Positions 25,360 through 33,648 of a stretch of 46,355 bases of DNA are shown here, one piece after another. Position numbers and translations under genes: made by a program. The notes under the pieces are model-generated. The model was given only the letters and a program-made list of their open reading frames with translations, ran no database searches and was not told the DNA's origin. Position 1 is the stretch's first letter. Each line of letters opens with the position of its first letter. The stretch lies in NCBI GenBank assembly GCA_013288485.1, contig JABDBW010000011.1:1-46355 (forward strand), in the 5' to 3' direction. Source of the DNA: Bacteroidota bacterium (lineage in GTDB: Bacteria; Bacteroidota; Bacteroidia; Sphingobacteriales; Sphingobacteriaceae).

Positions 25360-27042
25360 ATGACGTCAAATAAAAATTGCCTGCTTTATTGCAAATTTTT
25401 TGTGTTTTCGATGCTGGCCTTAGTTACTTTTGGGTGCGCGGTGCAGCAAAAACCCCAGGGCGGCCCGCGCGACATAACTCCGCCCAAATTATTGAAGGCA
25501 ACCCCGCCAAACCTTACGCGTAATTTTACCGCCAAACAGATCCGCTTAGATTTTGATGAGTATTTTAATCTTTATAACCAGTTCCAGGAAATAACCATAT
25601 TTCCCACGCCAGATAAACTGCCACCCGTTTTTAGCAAAACTCAAAAAAGCTTATTGGTAACCTTTAAAGATACCCTCCAAAAAAACACAACCTATGTGAT
25701 CAATTTCGGTACGTCTATCCGCGATGTTAATGAAGGCAACGTATTAAAGAACTTTACCTACGTATTTTCTACCGGCAGCCATATCGACTCGCTAAGTATC
25801 TCCGGCTCGGTAACTGACGTGCTTACGCAAAAAAAGGTGAAACCTATTGCCGGCCAGGCGTCTACAGATGTTACGGTTATGCTTTTTACCCCTAAACAAG
25901 ATTCGCTATTGTTTCGTAAAAAGAAACCCACTATTTATACTACGGTTGATACCTCCGGGAACTTTACTTTAAATAACCTGAAAGCCGGTGTTTATAAAAT
26001 ATACGCCTTAAGAGAAAATGCTCCCAATAAAATATATGATAACGAAACCGAACAGCTTGGCTTTTTAAACAAACCTATTTACTTACGGCACGATACGGCG
26101 GGTATACAACTAAAACTAGCTACGCTGACCCCAACCAAATTGCGTGTTGTTGACCAGTTTGATCCCGATGGCAAGATGCAGTTTATCTTTAATAGAAGCC
26201 TGGAAAAGCCTTCTGTACGCATTATTTACCCTCCGGAGCTCGATGAACAAAAGATCGTTGACATTAGTAAAACAAGGGATACGATCCTGGTTTACTCAAA
26301 AAACATGGATTTTGATTCGGTAAGATTTGTTTTTTTTGAAAATAATAAGCCTGTTGATACAACCTATTTACACAAGTTGCGGAAAGAGTCGTTTACGAGA
26401 GCGCTATCATTAAATTATGGCCTAAGTAAAGGCGGTAGCACGTTAAAGCCCGGAACCGATCTGCATATTTATACGAATGAGCCCATTGATTCGTATGACC
26501 CGTCGCTTATTACCCTAAAGGAAGATTCGACAACGGCAAACTTTACCCTGTTAAAAGATGCCGGAAGTGCCAAAAACTTTACGTTAAAATATCGCTGGCG
26601 GCAGCGGTCAAACTATACGCTTACTGTTAATGATGAAGCCTTTACCGATATATACGGAGATAAAAACAAAAAGCGGGCCCCCACCAAATTCGTTATAGAT
26701 AACCCGTCAAATTACGGTACGTTAATTTTAAAAGTTACCGTTCCCGATACTTCAAAGGCATATATTGTAGAATTGATGAGCGACCTGAACGGCCAGAATG
26801 TGCCGATGAGAAGCGACGAGATAACAAAAAACACAAGCCTGGTGTATAAAGACCTTCCTACGGGCAAGTTCACGGTAAGAGTAATTTATGATAGTAACCG
26901 CAACGGTAAATGGGATGGCGGCAACCGTGAAGATAAAATTCAGCCTGAGAATATATGGATATATAATAAAACTTTCGACCTTAGGCCAAATTGGGAGCTG
27001 AACGAAGATCTAAACATACCCAAAGAGATCACTTCTCCATAA
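25360..27042 (+). CDS. Ig-like (Big_5) domain lipoprotein
   Basis: 560 residues. The signal peptide ends in LVTFGC (Cys26), followed by AVQQKPQGGPRDITPPKLLK, a start shared by a large Bacteroidota lipoprotein group. The next region carries a bacterial Ig-like/SbsA (Big_5) domain (KQIRLDFDEYFNLYNQFQEI, VTFKDTLQKNTTYVINFG), then a carboxypeptidase-regulatory-like loop (SGNFTLNNLKAGVYKIYAL) and further beta domains to a GKFTVRVIYDSNRNGKWDGG end. It is probably displayed in the periplasm or on the cell surface; the function is unknown. The 3' end overlaps the convergent carbonic-anhydrase-like gene by 14 bases. Confidence 0.85.
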   Translation: MTSNKNCLLYCKFFVFSMLALVTFGCAVQQKPQGGPRDITPPKLLKATPPNLTRNFTAKQIRLDFDEYFNLYNQFQEITIFPTPDKLPPVFSKTQKSLLVTFKDTLQKNTTYVINFGTSIRDVNEGNVLKNFTYVFSTGSHIDSLSISGSVTDVLTQKKVKPIAGQASTDVTVMLFTPKQDSLLFRKKKPTIYTTVDTSGNFTLNNLKAGVYKIYALRENAPNKIYDNETEQLGFLNKPIYLRHDTAGIQLKLATLTPTKLRVVDQFDPDGKMQFIFNRSLEKPSVRIIYPPELDEQKIVDISKTRDTILVYSKNMDFDSVRFVFFENNKPVDTTYLHKLRKESFTRALSLNYGLSKGGSTLKPGTDLHIYTNEPIDSYDPSLITLKEDSTTANFTLLKDAGSAKNFTLKYRWRQRSNYTLTVNDEAFTDIYGDKNKKRAPTKFVIDNPSNYGTLILKVTVPDTSKAYIVELMSDLNGQNVPMRSDEITKNTSLVYKDLPTGKFTVRVIYDSNRNGKWDGGNREDKIQPENIWIYNKTFDLRPNWELNEDLNIPKEITSP

Positions 27043-27544
27043 ACCAGCCCGAATACATAATGTAATTGCCCGGCAACCTGTCAAGCATGGCGCGCTGTTC
27101 GGCGGTTATGGGTTTTATTTTTTTGGCGGGAGTACCTGCGTAAAGGTAGCCCGATTCGCAAACGGTTTTTTCGAGGACGACCGAACCTGCCCCAATTATT
27201 ACGTATTCTTCTACTATGGCGTGGTCCATTACAATAGCGCCCATACCTATAAGCACATGGTCATGCAGTGTACAGCCGTGTACAAGCGCATTATGGCCTA
27301 TAGACACATTGCTGCCGATATTAGCTGGGGCGTACAAGTACGTGCAATGTATAACAGCGCCGTCCTGTATATTGGTATTATCGCCTATTTTAATATAATG
27401 CACATCGCCCCGTATTACAGCGTTGAACCATACCGAGCATTTATCACCCATAACCACATCGCCAACTATAGTGGCGTTTTCGGCTATAAAGCAATCGGCG
27501 CCCCAGGTAGGGTGTTTGTCTTTTACGGGTAGAATGAGTGGCAT
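27029..27544 (-). CDS. Gamma-carbonic anhydrase-like protein (YrdA/PaaY type)
   Basis: 171 residues made of hexapeptide repeats that form a left-handed beta-helix (ENATIVGDVVMGDKCSVWFN, then IGSNVSIGHNALVHGCTLHD). The metal histidines of gamma-carbonic anhydrases are at His66 (AVIHCT), His84 (IGHNAL) and His89 (LVHGC). The RGD at 46-48 and the C-terminal GTPAKKIKPITAEQRAML are family-typical. Some members lack measurable carbonic anhydrase activity, so the reaction is uncertain. Cytoplasmic. It converges on the Ig-like gene and overlaps its stop. Confidence 0.9.
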   Translation of the reverse strand: MPLILPVKDKHPTWGADCFIAENATIVGDVVMGDKCSVWFNAVIRGDVHYIKIGDNTNIQDGAVIHCTYLYAPANIGSNVSIGHNALVHGCTLHDHVLIGMGAIVMDHAIVEEYVIIGAGSVVLEKTVCESGYLYAGTPAKKIKPITAEQRAMLDRLPGNYIMYSGWFMEK

Positions 27545-27557
27545 ATTAAAAAATTAC

Positions 27558-27647
27558 TGTCATTGCGAGGAGGAACGACGAAGCAATCGCAAGGATGCAA
27601 TGCGGTTAAGCAAAGCTTGCGATTGCCACGCTACGCTCGCAATGACA
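27558..27647. repeat. 90-bp hairpin repeat element
   Basis: The outer arms TGTCATTGCGAG (27558-27569) and CTCGCAATGACA (27636-27647) are perfect inverse copies, and so are the inner arms GCAATCGCAAG (27583-27593) and CTTGCGATTGC (27616-27626). The arms allow a cruciform or long RNA hairpin. Elements starting TGTCATTGCGAGGAGGAACG are widespread between Bacteroidota genes (recall). It lies between the anhydrase gene and tRNA-Gly and carries no gene of its own. Confidence 0.85.
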
Positions 27648-27684
27648 ATTGTAAATATAAATATTTACTTTTGTACAAACTTAA

Positions 27685-27757
27685 GCGGAAATAGCTCAGC
27701 TGGTAGAGCATCAGTTTCCCAAACTGAAGGCCGCGGGTTCGAATCCCGTTTTCCGCT
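27685..27757 (+). tRNA. tRNA-Gly (anticodon CCC)
   Basis: The 73 bases fold into a complete tRNA: acceptor GCGGAAA/TTTCCGC (7 bp) with discriminator T, D-arm TAGCTCAGCTGGTAGAGCA, anticodon arm TCAGT-TTCCCAA-ACTGA with anticodon CCC, and T-arm GCGGG-TTCGAAT-CCCGT. No CCA is encoded, so it is added later. The last base is next to the first base of the nadB stop codon on the other strand. Confidence 0.97.
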
Positions 27758-29350
27758 CTAAAAAACCGTATCCACCACTTCCTTCTGATGCTCCGGGTAA
27801 TCCGTCGTATAATGCAACCCCCGACTTTCCTTACGCATCATGGCTGATTTTACTACAATAAACGATACCTGTATCAAATTACGCAGTTCACAAAGCTTAA
27901 CAGATAGTTTGGTGCGCTTATAAAACTCTTCTGTTTCTTCGTATAATAAACCCAGGCGGCGCATGGCCCGTTCCAAACGGAAATCAGAACGTACAATGCC
28001 TACATAATCTGCCATCAATTTCTGCATTTCGCGGATGTTGTGGGTTACCAGGATATCTTCATTAGATAATTGTACGCCTTTTTCGTCCCAGTCGGGTATA
28101 TTTTCGGGGATAGTTATGGTATTGAATTGACCGATGGCATTTTTATAAATACGGTGCGCAAAAACTAACGCCTCTAATAAGGAATTAGAAGCCAATCGGT
28201 TAGCGCCATGCAAGCCAGTTGATGAGCATTCGCCGCAAGCATACAAACGCATAATAGACGAAGCGCCTTCATGGTTAACCATCACACCACCGCACATATA
28301 ATGACAGGCAGGCGATACCGGTATCATATCCTTCGTCATATCAATACCTATCTCTAAACATTTGGCATAAATATTCGGGAAATGCGTTAAAATATCCTTT
28401 TTGCTTCGGTGCCTAATATCCAGGTAAACATAATCTTCGCCCGATTTTTTTATCTCCGCATCAATGGCCCTTGCCACAATATCGCGCGGAGCCAACGACT
28501 TTCTTTCATCGTACTCCTGCATAAATTCTTCGCCATTGGTGCGTTTCAATATGCCACCAAAACCGCGTACCGCTTCCGAAATTAAGAATGACGGATAATC
28601 GCCGGGGTTATATAAAGCTGTAGGATGAAATTGTATAAATTCCATATTACGCACCTTACCCTTAGCGCGGTAAACCATAGCCACGCCATCGCCGGTAGCT
28701 ATGGTAGGGTTGGTGGTTACCGAATAAATATGCCCCGCGCCCCCCGAAGCCATCACCGTAATTTTAGAAAGTATCTTCTCTACCTGGTTATTTATCGTGT
28801 TCAACGCATAAATACCATAGCAGGTGATATCGGTTGTTGATTTATCTACAAACTCCCCCAAATGATGTTGTGTGATAAGGTCTACAGCAAAATAATGGGT
28901 TAGGATTTCAATATTGGGGTTTTTATGTATTTGTTCTAATAGGGACCTTTCGATCTCAAAACCCGTAATATCTTTATAATGTAAAACCCTGAATTCGGAG
29001 TGCCCCCCTTCTTTTGCCAGGTCGTAAAAGCCTTCATTTGTTTTATCAAAACTGGTTCCGTAATCAATTATTTCGTTAATACGGTCGGGACCCTCTTTAA
29101 CAACAATTTCAACAACTTCTTTATCACAAAGGCCATCACCAGCAATTAAGGTATCATTGATATGTTTTTCGAATGAATCTTCCTTTTTATCAACAACAAC
29201 CGCTACGCCGCCCTGTGCATATTTTGTATTTGATTCATCTTCGTTTGATTTGGTAACTATCAGTACCTTACCATGTTTAGCTGCTTTTAATGCAAAACTT
29301 AAACCGGCAATGCCCGAACCAACTACCAGGAAATCCACATGTCTGGACAT
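27758..29350 (-). CDS. nadB: L-aspartate oxidase (NadB)
   Basis: 530 residues. FAD-binding GSGIAGLSFALKAAKHGK is at 11-28, followed by SNTKYAQGGVAVVV, EGGHSEFRVLHYKDITGFEI, MEFIQFHPTALY, SEAVRGFGGILKRTNGEEFM and GLHGANRLASNSLLEALVFA, with a C-terminal helical domain (RSDFRLERAMRRLGLLYEET). It oxidises L-aspartate to iminoaspartate, the first step of de novo NAD synthesis, and gives its product to NadA, whose gene is divergent 408 bases away. The 3' end directly abuts tRNA-Gly. No nadC is in the window. Confidence 0.97.
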   Translation of the reverse strand: MSRHVDFLVVGSGIAGLSFALKAAKHGKVLIVTKSNEDESNTKYAQGGVAVVVDKKEDSFEKHINDTLIAGDGLCDKEVVEIVVKEGPDRINEIIDYGTSFDKTNEGFYDLAKEGGHSEFRVLHYKDITGFEIERSLLEQIHKNPNIEILTHYFAVDLITQHHLGEFVDKSTTDITCYGIYALNTINNQVEKILSKITVMASGGAGHIYSVTTNPTIATGDGVAMVYRAKGKVRNMEFIQFHPTALYNPGDYPSFLISEAVRGFGGILKRTNGEEFMQEYDERKSLAPRDIVARAIDAEIKKSGEDYVYLDIRHRSKKDILTHFPNIYAKCLEIGIDMTKDMIPVSPACHYMCGGVMVNHEGASSIMRLYACGECSSTGLHGANRLASNSLLEALVFAHRIYKNAIGQFNTITIPENIPDWDEKGVQLSNEDILVTHNIREMQKLMADYVGIVRSDFRLERAMRRLGLLYEETEEFYKRTKLSVKLCELRNLIQVSFIVVKSAMMRKESRGLHYTTDYPEHQKEVVDTVF

Positions 29351-29758
29351 AGAATAGGTATTAGCTGTGTAAAATTTTGTTTTCTGTTAACAATAGGGTT
29401 CAAAGATGTTAATTTTGTGTAAGCAAAAAACTAACAAATAATTAAATAGTGGATAACCTTACTTTTTACTGATAATTACAACATTTTTTAAGCGACTTTT
29501 GAGCCGGTTTAACAGCAAAGCTAACATTATAACAAGCAATAAAATATCAACAAATAAGTTTTTAACATAAAAGTTACTTATTATATCCTGCTAATAATCA
29601 ATAAAATAAATTTATTAGAATGTATATTTTATGTTCATAAATAATTAAAAACAAACTTTTGCCAAAAACGTATCACAATTTTTAAACATAACTAACACAC
29701 CAATAACAATAGTTTCTTTTTATATATAAAACTAATTGTTATTAATTGAATTGTTGAA
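29351..29758. other. 408-bp AT-rich divergent regulatory region between nadB and nadA
   Basis: No open frame of protein-like character, no tRNA and no strong hairpin were seen. The stretch is very AT-rich with many TAAT/AACAA tracts (such as TATATATAAAA near 29720-29730). It must carry both divergent promoters, but I found no octamer with a proper -33 partner. An unusual amount of space for two NAD genes; a repressor or RNA leader could lie here. Confidence 0.5.
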
Positions 29759-30751
29759 ATGAATATCTTCGAAGAAATAAACCTGAAAGGCTACGTGGAC
29801 GAAATGATCGACCCCACCCTCGACCTTTTTGATGAAATAGAGAAACTTAAAAAAGAGAAAAATGCGGTTATACTTGCCCACTATTACCAGGAGCCTGATA
29901 TACAGGATATTGCAGATTATATTGGAGATAGTTTGGGACTTTCGCAGCAAGCGGCTAAAACCGATGCAGATATTATTGTATTCGCCGGGGTGCATTTCAT
30001 GGCCGAGACCGCTAAAATATTATCACCCGCCAAAAAGGTCCTATTACCCGACCTGAAAGCAGGTTGTTCATTAGCTGATAGTTGTCCGCCGCATTTATTT
30101 AAAAAGTTTAAGGAGCAATATCCCGATCACCTGGTAATAACTTATGTGAATTGCACGGCCGAATTAAAAGCGATGAGCGATATAGTTTGCACATCAAGCA
30201 ACGCGATAGGCATAGTTGAAAGCCTGCCAAAGGACCAAAAGATCATATTTGGTCCGGATAAAAATTTAGGGGCTTATGTAGCTAAAAAAACGGGGCGCGA
30301 CCTGGTTTTATGGAACGGCGCATGTATGGTGCATGAGATATTTTCGAGAGAGAAAATTACCAAATTAAAAGAAAGGTATCCGGGTGCCAAACTACTGGCC
30401 CACCCGGAATGTGAGGAGGCAATATTAAAAATGGCCGATTATATTGGTTCAACAACCGGTATATTAAAATATGCCACTAATAATCCAGAAAAAGAGTTTA
30501 TTGTAGCTACCGAGCCGGGCATCATCCACCAGATGCAGAAAAACAACCCAGACAAGGTATTTATACCGGCACCACCCAATAATAATTGCGCCTGCAATGA
30601 TTGCCCCCACATGAAACGCAATACGCTCGAAAAGCTTTATTTATGCCTTAAAAATGAAATGCCAGAAATTGAAGTACCGCAGCATATTATTGAAAGAGCG
30701 GTAAAGCCTATTGAAAGAATGCTGAATATATCAAAAAAATTAGGGTTGTAA
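29759..30751 (+). CDS. nadA: Quinolinate synthase (NadA)
   Basis: 330 residues. Typical segments are [74 protein letters not shown] and [20 protein letters not shown]. By alignment from memory the [4Fe-4S] ligands are Cys103 (AGCSLAD), Cys189 (WNGACMVHE) and Cys282 (NDCPHM). It condenses iminoaspartate from NadB with dihydroxyacetone phosphate to give quinolinate. The stop codon TAA touches a GC-rich repeat unit; a bidirectional terminator follows. Confidence 0.97.
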   Translation: MNIFEEINLKGYVDEMIDPTLDLFDEIEKLKKEKNAVILAHYYQEPDIQDIADYIGDSLGLSQQAAKTDADIIVFAGVHFMAETAKILSPAKKVLLPDLKAGCSLADSCPPHLFKKFKEQYPDHLVITYVNCTAELKAMSDIVCTSSNAIGIVESLPKDQKIIFGPDKNLGAYVAKKTGRDLVLWNGACMVHEIFSREKITKLKERYPGAKLLAHPECEEAILKMADYIGSTTGILKYATNNPEKEFIVATEPGIIHQMQKNNPDKVFIPAPPNNNCACNDCPHMKRNTLEKLYLCLKNEMPEIEVPQHIIERAVKPIERMLNISKKLGL

Positions 30752-30775
30752 CCCCCCAACCCCCTAAAGGGGGAG
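30752..30775. repeat. GC-rich palindromic repeat unit after nadA stop
   Basis: CCCCCCAACCCCCTAAAGGGGGAG follows the nadA TAA directly. Its core CCCCCTAAAGGGGG can form a short hairpin. The unit recurs, with variants, at 30845-30874, 33560-33583 and 33625-33648. Confidence 0.85.
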
Positions 30776-30783
30776 TAATAGCT

Positions 30784-30826
30784 AAATAAAAAAGCGATGA
30801 ATTAAATACTCATCGCTTTTTTATTT
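30784..30826. terminator. Bidirectional terminator between nadA and the nuclease gene
   Basis: AAATAAAAAAGCGATGA and TCATCGCTTTTTTATTT are inverse copies (17 bp) around a 9-base loop. The hairpin has a T-tract on each side and serves both convergent genes. Confidence 0.93.
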
Positions 30827-30844
30827 AAACCGTATGCAAATCAA

Positions 30845-30874
30845 CTCCTCCGCCTATAGGCGGAGGCCGGGGGG
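30845..30874. repeat. Variant of the GC-rich repeat next to the nuclease gene stop
   Basis: On the minus strand the nuclease stop TAA is followed by CCCCCCGGCC, then the perfect 20-bp palindrome CCTCCGCCTATAGGCGGAGG at 30847-30866. The order TAA-C6-RR-CC is the same as after nadA, so this is a diverged member of the same family. Confidence 0.75.
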
Positions 30875-32320
30875 TTAATGCCCGGCATCCTTCTTTGTCT
30901 CAATAGCATCCTGCAAACTTTGAGGAAGGTTTGAAAATAAATTATAACCCGTAGCCGCTTCAATATCACGTACGGTAACTATATAATTATTCCAATCTGA
31001 ATTAATTGAATTTATATTAGGTGTATTAACCGCTATAACCCGTGTTGTTGAAGTTATGCGGCTGATGTCCCCATTGCCCACCGGTAATATAACCGCTACT
31101 TTCCAAACATTGCTGGGCACATTTACATGGCCGCTGTTTATGGTATTAACCGTAGCGGTACTGCTTGAACCCACGCCGCCCGTGCCATAACTACCCATAA
31201 TAATATAGACCTCGTTACCTGAAACCACCTGGTCGCGTAAATAATTTTCGAGGTTTGCCCAGGTTTGCTGGTTATTTTGCGGGGCTTGCGGTATCATATT
31301 GGTCATAAGGAAAGTAGCCGAATTAGCGTTGACAGAACTGGTACGATCGGCCGAAGGACAATTGTGCCCCCTATCAAAACCGGAACCGCTATAACTGTTA
31401 CTTTGTACCGTATACCATCCGGCAGGCAAACCATTAAACCCGGCAAAATTATCTAAACGGCCGGTCGCGTTGGTAATATTTGATGCATCCAAATGCCAGC
31501 TAACCCAATTAGGTTCTCCCCTGGTGCTGCTGTAGGATTCTACATAATAACCCTGATCTATAAGGTAATTATCAGTTAGGGCCATAGAAGATTGTGCGCC
31601 TGATGGGTTACCCAACAGCATATTGCTGTTATCGCCCGATACCGGCGGCGCATCGGTACCAACGGTTACCCCGCGTGTTGATGAGGCGGAAGAAGTAGCT
31701 GTAGTATCAGCGCCGCCAGTATCAGGTAGTCCAACGGTTATGCCGGGGTCGCCTGTACCTTTAAAGGTGATATCATCAATATTTATACGGGTAGTTCCGG
31801 TTTTTACTATTTCTAACCGCACTTTGCCGGTTACAGTTACTTTAAACGAATCGGTTACAAATGTTGTACTGGTTTCAGTAATAGTTGAGCCTACTTGTGT
31901 ATAAGTGGCACCCCCATTAGTTGACATCATTAATTGCCAGGTGGAAGTTGCGTCTGTACCATATTTGGCATGTTTAATAGTAACCTGGGTAAGCCCGTTA
32001 ATATCAAAATCCATCGCAATATCGCCGGTACGGATCCTAACCGATTGATTGCCATCCCTTACATCGGTAGCCAGGTTGCCTATCAGCGCGTCATTAAAAT
32101 TCCATAAACCGGTACTTAAAGTTACATCGGCAGCGGCATACGCGGTTTTTGTACCGCTTTCGAAAGTTTCTGTAAGGGAGTAAGATGAAGTTGTACCGGT
32201 GGTTCCTGTTGATCCGGTGGTACCGGTAGGGCCGGGTGAAACGACCGGATTCTCATTTTTTTTACAACCAGCAATAGCAGCAGCCAAACATAGGCCAATA
32301 AGTAGTTTTTTGATTTTCAT
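30875..32320 (-). CDS. Secreted DNA/RNA non-specific endonuclease lipoprotein
   Basis: 481 residues. The signal peptide ends in AIAGC (Cys19), so a lipoprotein. A Gly/Thr-rich linker (GPTGTTGSTGTTGTT, 30-44) precedes a beta-rich domain (about 48-190, YSLTETFESGTKTAYAAADV), and a Ser/Thr linker precedes the nuclease domain (about 215-470). That domain holds the beta-beta-alpha-metal motif GFDRGHNCPSADRT with catalytic His319, and the metal Asn region NNQQTWANLENYLR. It probably degrades extracellular DNA or RNA for phosphate, nucleosides or biofilm control. It has no immunity or inhibitor gene in the flanking genes. Convergent with nadA. Confidence 0.92.
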   Translation of the reverse strand: MKIKKLLIGLCLAAAIAGCKKNENPVVSPGPTGTTGSTGTTGTTSSYSLTETFESGTKTAYAAADVTLSTGLWNFNDALIGNLATDVRDGNQSVRIRTGDIAMDFDINGLTQVTIKHAKYGTDATSTWQLMMSTNGGATYTQVGSTITETSTTFVTDSFKVTVTGKVRLEIVKTGTTRINIDDITFKGTGDPGITVGLPDTGGADTTATSSASSTRGVTVGTDAPPVSGDNSNMLLGNPSGAQSSMALTDNYLIDQGYYVESYSSTRGEPNWVSWHLDASNITNATGRLDNFAGFNGLPAGWYTVQSNSYSGSGFDRGHNCPSADRTSSVNANSATFLMTNMIPQAPQNNQQTWANLENYLRDQVVSGNEVYIIMGSYGTGGVGSSSTATVNTINSGHVNVPSNVWKVAVILPVGNGDISRITSTTRVIAVNTPNINSINSDWNNYIVTVRDIEAATGYNLFSNLPQSLQDAIETKKDAGH

Positions 32321-32488
32321 AGATGATAATTTTTTATAAATATCCGCATCAAATGTTAACTGGCCATTAAGTTTTTAAACTTTAATTAAAACAGATAGAT
32401 ATGTATTAAACTATTTTATAAGTTATCCGATAATATACTAATAAAAAGTTGTTTTAATACTATGCCCTTTATTTGCATTAAGCTTTCG

Positions 32489-32496
32489 TATTTTTG
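32489..32496 (+). promoter_or_regulatory. Candidate -7 box TATTTTTG for thiL
   Basis: The octamer matches TAnnTTTG and lies 27 bases before the thiL ATG. TTTG at about 32472-32475 is 13 bases upstream of it, closer than the usual 19-21, so only the -7 element is supported. Confidence 0.5.
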
Positions 32497-32522
32497 CAGG
32501 TCGGAAAAAACTACCGTCGCGT

Positions 32523-33575
32523 ATGCCCATGTTTGATAATAAAGAGAAAACCAATATAGAAGCATTAGGAGAGTTCGGGCTGATCGATCACCTGACCAAA
32601 AATATTCAATTGGTTCAAAAAAGCACGGTTAAGGGTGTAGGCGATGATGCCGCCGTACTCGATTTTAAAGGGAAAAGAATACTCGTATCAACCGATATGT
32701 TGCTGGAAGGTATTCATTTCGATTTGGCTTATACACCTTTAAAACACCTGGGCTACAAAGCTATACAGGTAAACCTTAGCGATATTTATGCCATGAATGG
32801 TACGGCTGCGCAGGTTACGGTATCTATAGGGATGTCGAGCAAGTTCCCTATAGAAGCGGTAGAAGAATTATATGAAGGTATTTACATAGCCTGCGAAAAA
32901 TATGGCGTTGACCTGGTGGGCGGCGATACTTCCTCCTCAAAACAAGGACTGGTATTAAGCGTAACATCCATCGGTTATGCCAATCCTGAGGATGTGGTTT
33001 ACCGCGACGGCGCACAGGAAGGCGACCTGATCTGTGTATCGGGCGATCTGGGCGGCGCTTATGTTGGCCTGCAATTACTTGAACGCGAAAAGCTGATCTA
33101 TTTGGAGAACCCCAATATTCAGCCCGACCTGGAAGGCAAAGACTACATTGTAGAGCGCCAGTTAAAACCCGAAGCACGAAAGGATATTATAGAGCTACTA
33201 AAAGAAATTGAGGTTAAGCCTACAGCGATGATCGATATTTCGGATGGCCTGGCTTCCGAGATCATGCATATCTGCAAGCAAAGCGGTAAGGGCTGCAGTA
33301 TATATGAAGAAAAAATTCCGCTCGACCCCATGACCTTTGAAACTGCCCGCGAATTTAACCTCGACCCAACCGTATGCGCCCTGAGCGGCGGCGAAGATTA
33401 TGAACTGCTGTTCACCGTAAAACAAGCCGATTACGAAAAGATAAAGTTTAAAATGGATATCACCATCATCGGCCATATAACCGAACAGGCATCGGGGTGT
33501 AATTTGATAACGAAGTCGGGAAATGTACATGCATTGAAAGCGCAGGGTTGGAACGCTTTCCCCCCAGCCCCCTAA
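32523..33575 (+). CDS. thiL: Thiamine-monophosphate kinase (ThiL)
   Basis: 350 residues from 32523 (a second ATG at 32529 is equally possible). LGEFGLIDHLTKN, KGVGDDAAVLDFKGKRIL, STDMLLEGIHFDL, VNLSDIYAMNGTAAQVTVSI, LVGGDTSSSKQGLVLSVTSI, IDISDGLASEIMHICKQSG and LSGGEDYELLFTVK are the ThiL signatures in order. It phosphorylates thiamine phosphate to the active diphosphate. No TPP riboswitch or other thi gene is nearby. The last residues (FPPAP, stop) are encoded by a GC-rich repeat unit, so the natural C-terminus has been replaced or extended. Confidence 0.96.
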   Translation: MPMFDNKEKTNIEALGEFGLIDHLTKNIQLVQKSTVKGVGDDAAVLDFKGKRILVSTDMLLEGIHFDLAYTPLKHLGYKAIQVNLSDIYAMNGTAAQVTVSIGMSSKFPIEAVEELYEGIYIACEKYGVDLVGGDTSSSKQGLVLSVTSIGYANPEDVVYRDGAQEGDLICVSGDLGGAYVGLQLLEREKLIYLENPNIQPDLEGKDYIVERQLKPEARKDIIELLKEIEVKPTAMIDISDGLASEIMHICKQSGKGCSIYEEKIPLDPMTFETAREFNLDPTVCALSGGEDYELLFTVKQADYEKIKFKMDITIIGHITEQASGCNLITKSGNVHALKAQGWNAFPPAP

Positions 33576-33583
33576 AGGGGGAG
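33560..33583. repeat. GC-rich repeat that supplies the thiL stop codon
   Basis: CCCCCCAGCCCCCTAAAGGGGGAG is one base from the copy at 30752. The thiL reading frame runs into it and ends at its TAA (33573-33575), giving the tail PPAP. An inverse copy lies 41 bases downstream. Confidence 0.88.
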
Positions 33584-33624
33584 TTGAATAACAGGAGTAT
33601 ATGGCCAATCATGCACTTCAAAAG

Positions 33625-33648
33625 CACCCCTTTAGGGGGCGGGGAGGG
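33625..33648. repeat. Inverted GC-rich repeat that supplies the rmuC stop codon
   Basis: On the minus strand CCCTCCCCGCCCCCTAAAGGGG carries the rmuC end: ALPAP then TAA. It faces the copy in thiL, so transcripts from either side can form a long hairpin that may stop RNA polymerase. Confidence 0.88.

Noticed and set aside
27423..27761. A 112-codon plus-strand frame crossing the hairpin repeat and tRNA-Gly
   Set aside because: It is antisense to the carbonic-anhydrase gene, then reads the repeat and the tRNA, which cannot all be coding.
32321..32522. Possible TPP riboswitch before thiL
   Set aside because: The 200 bases are AT-rich and do not show the THI-box core (CTGAGA) or paired arms.
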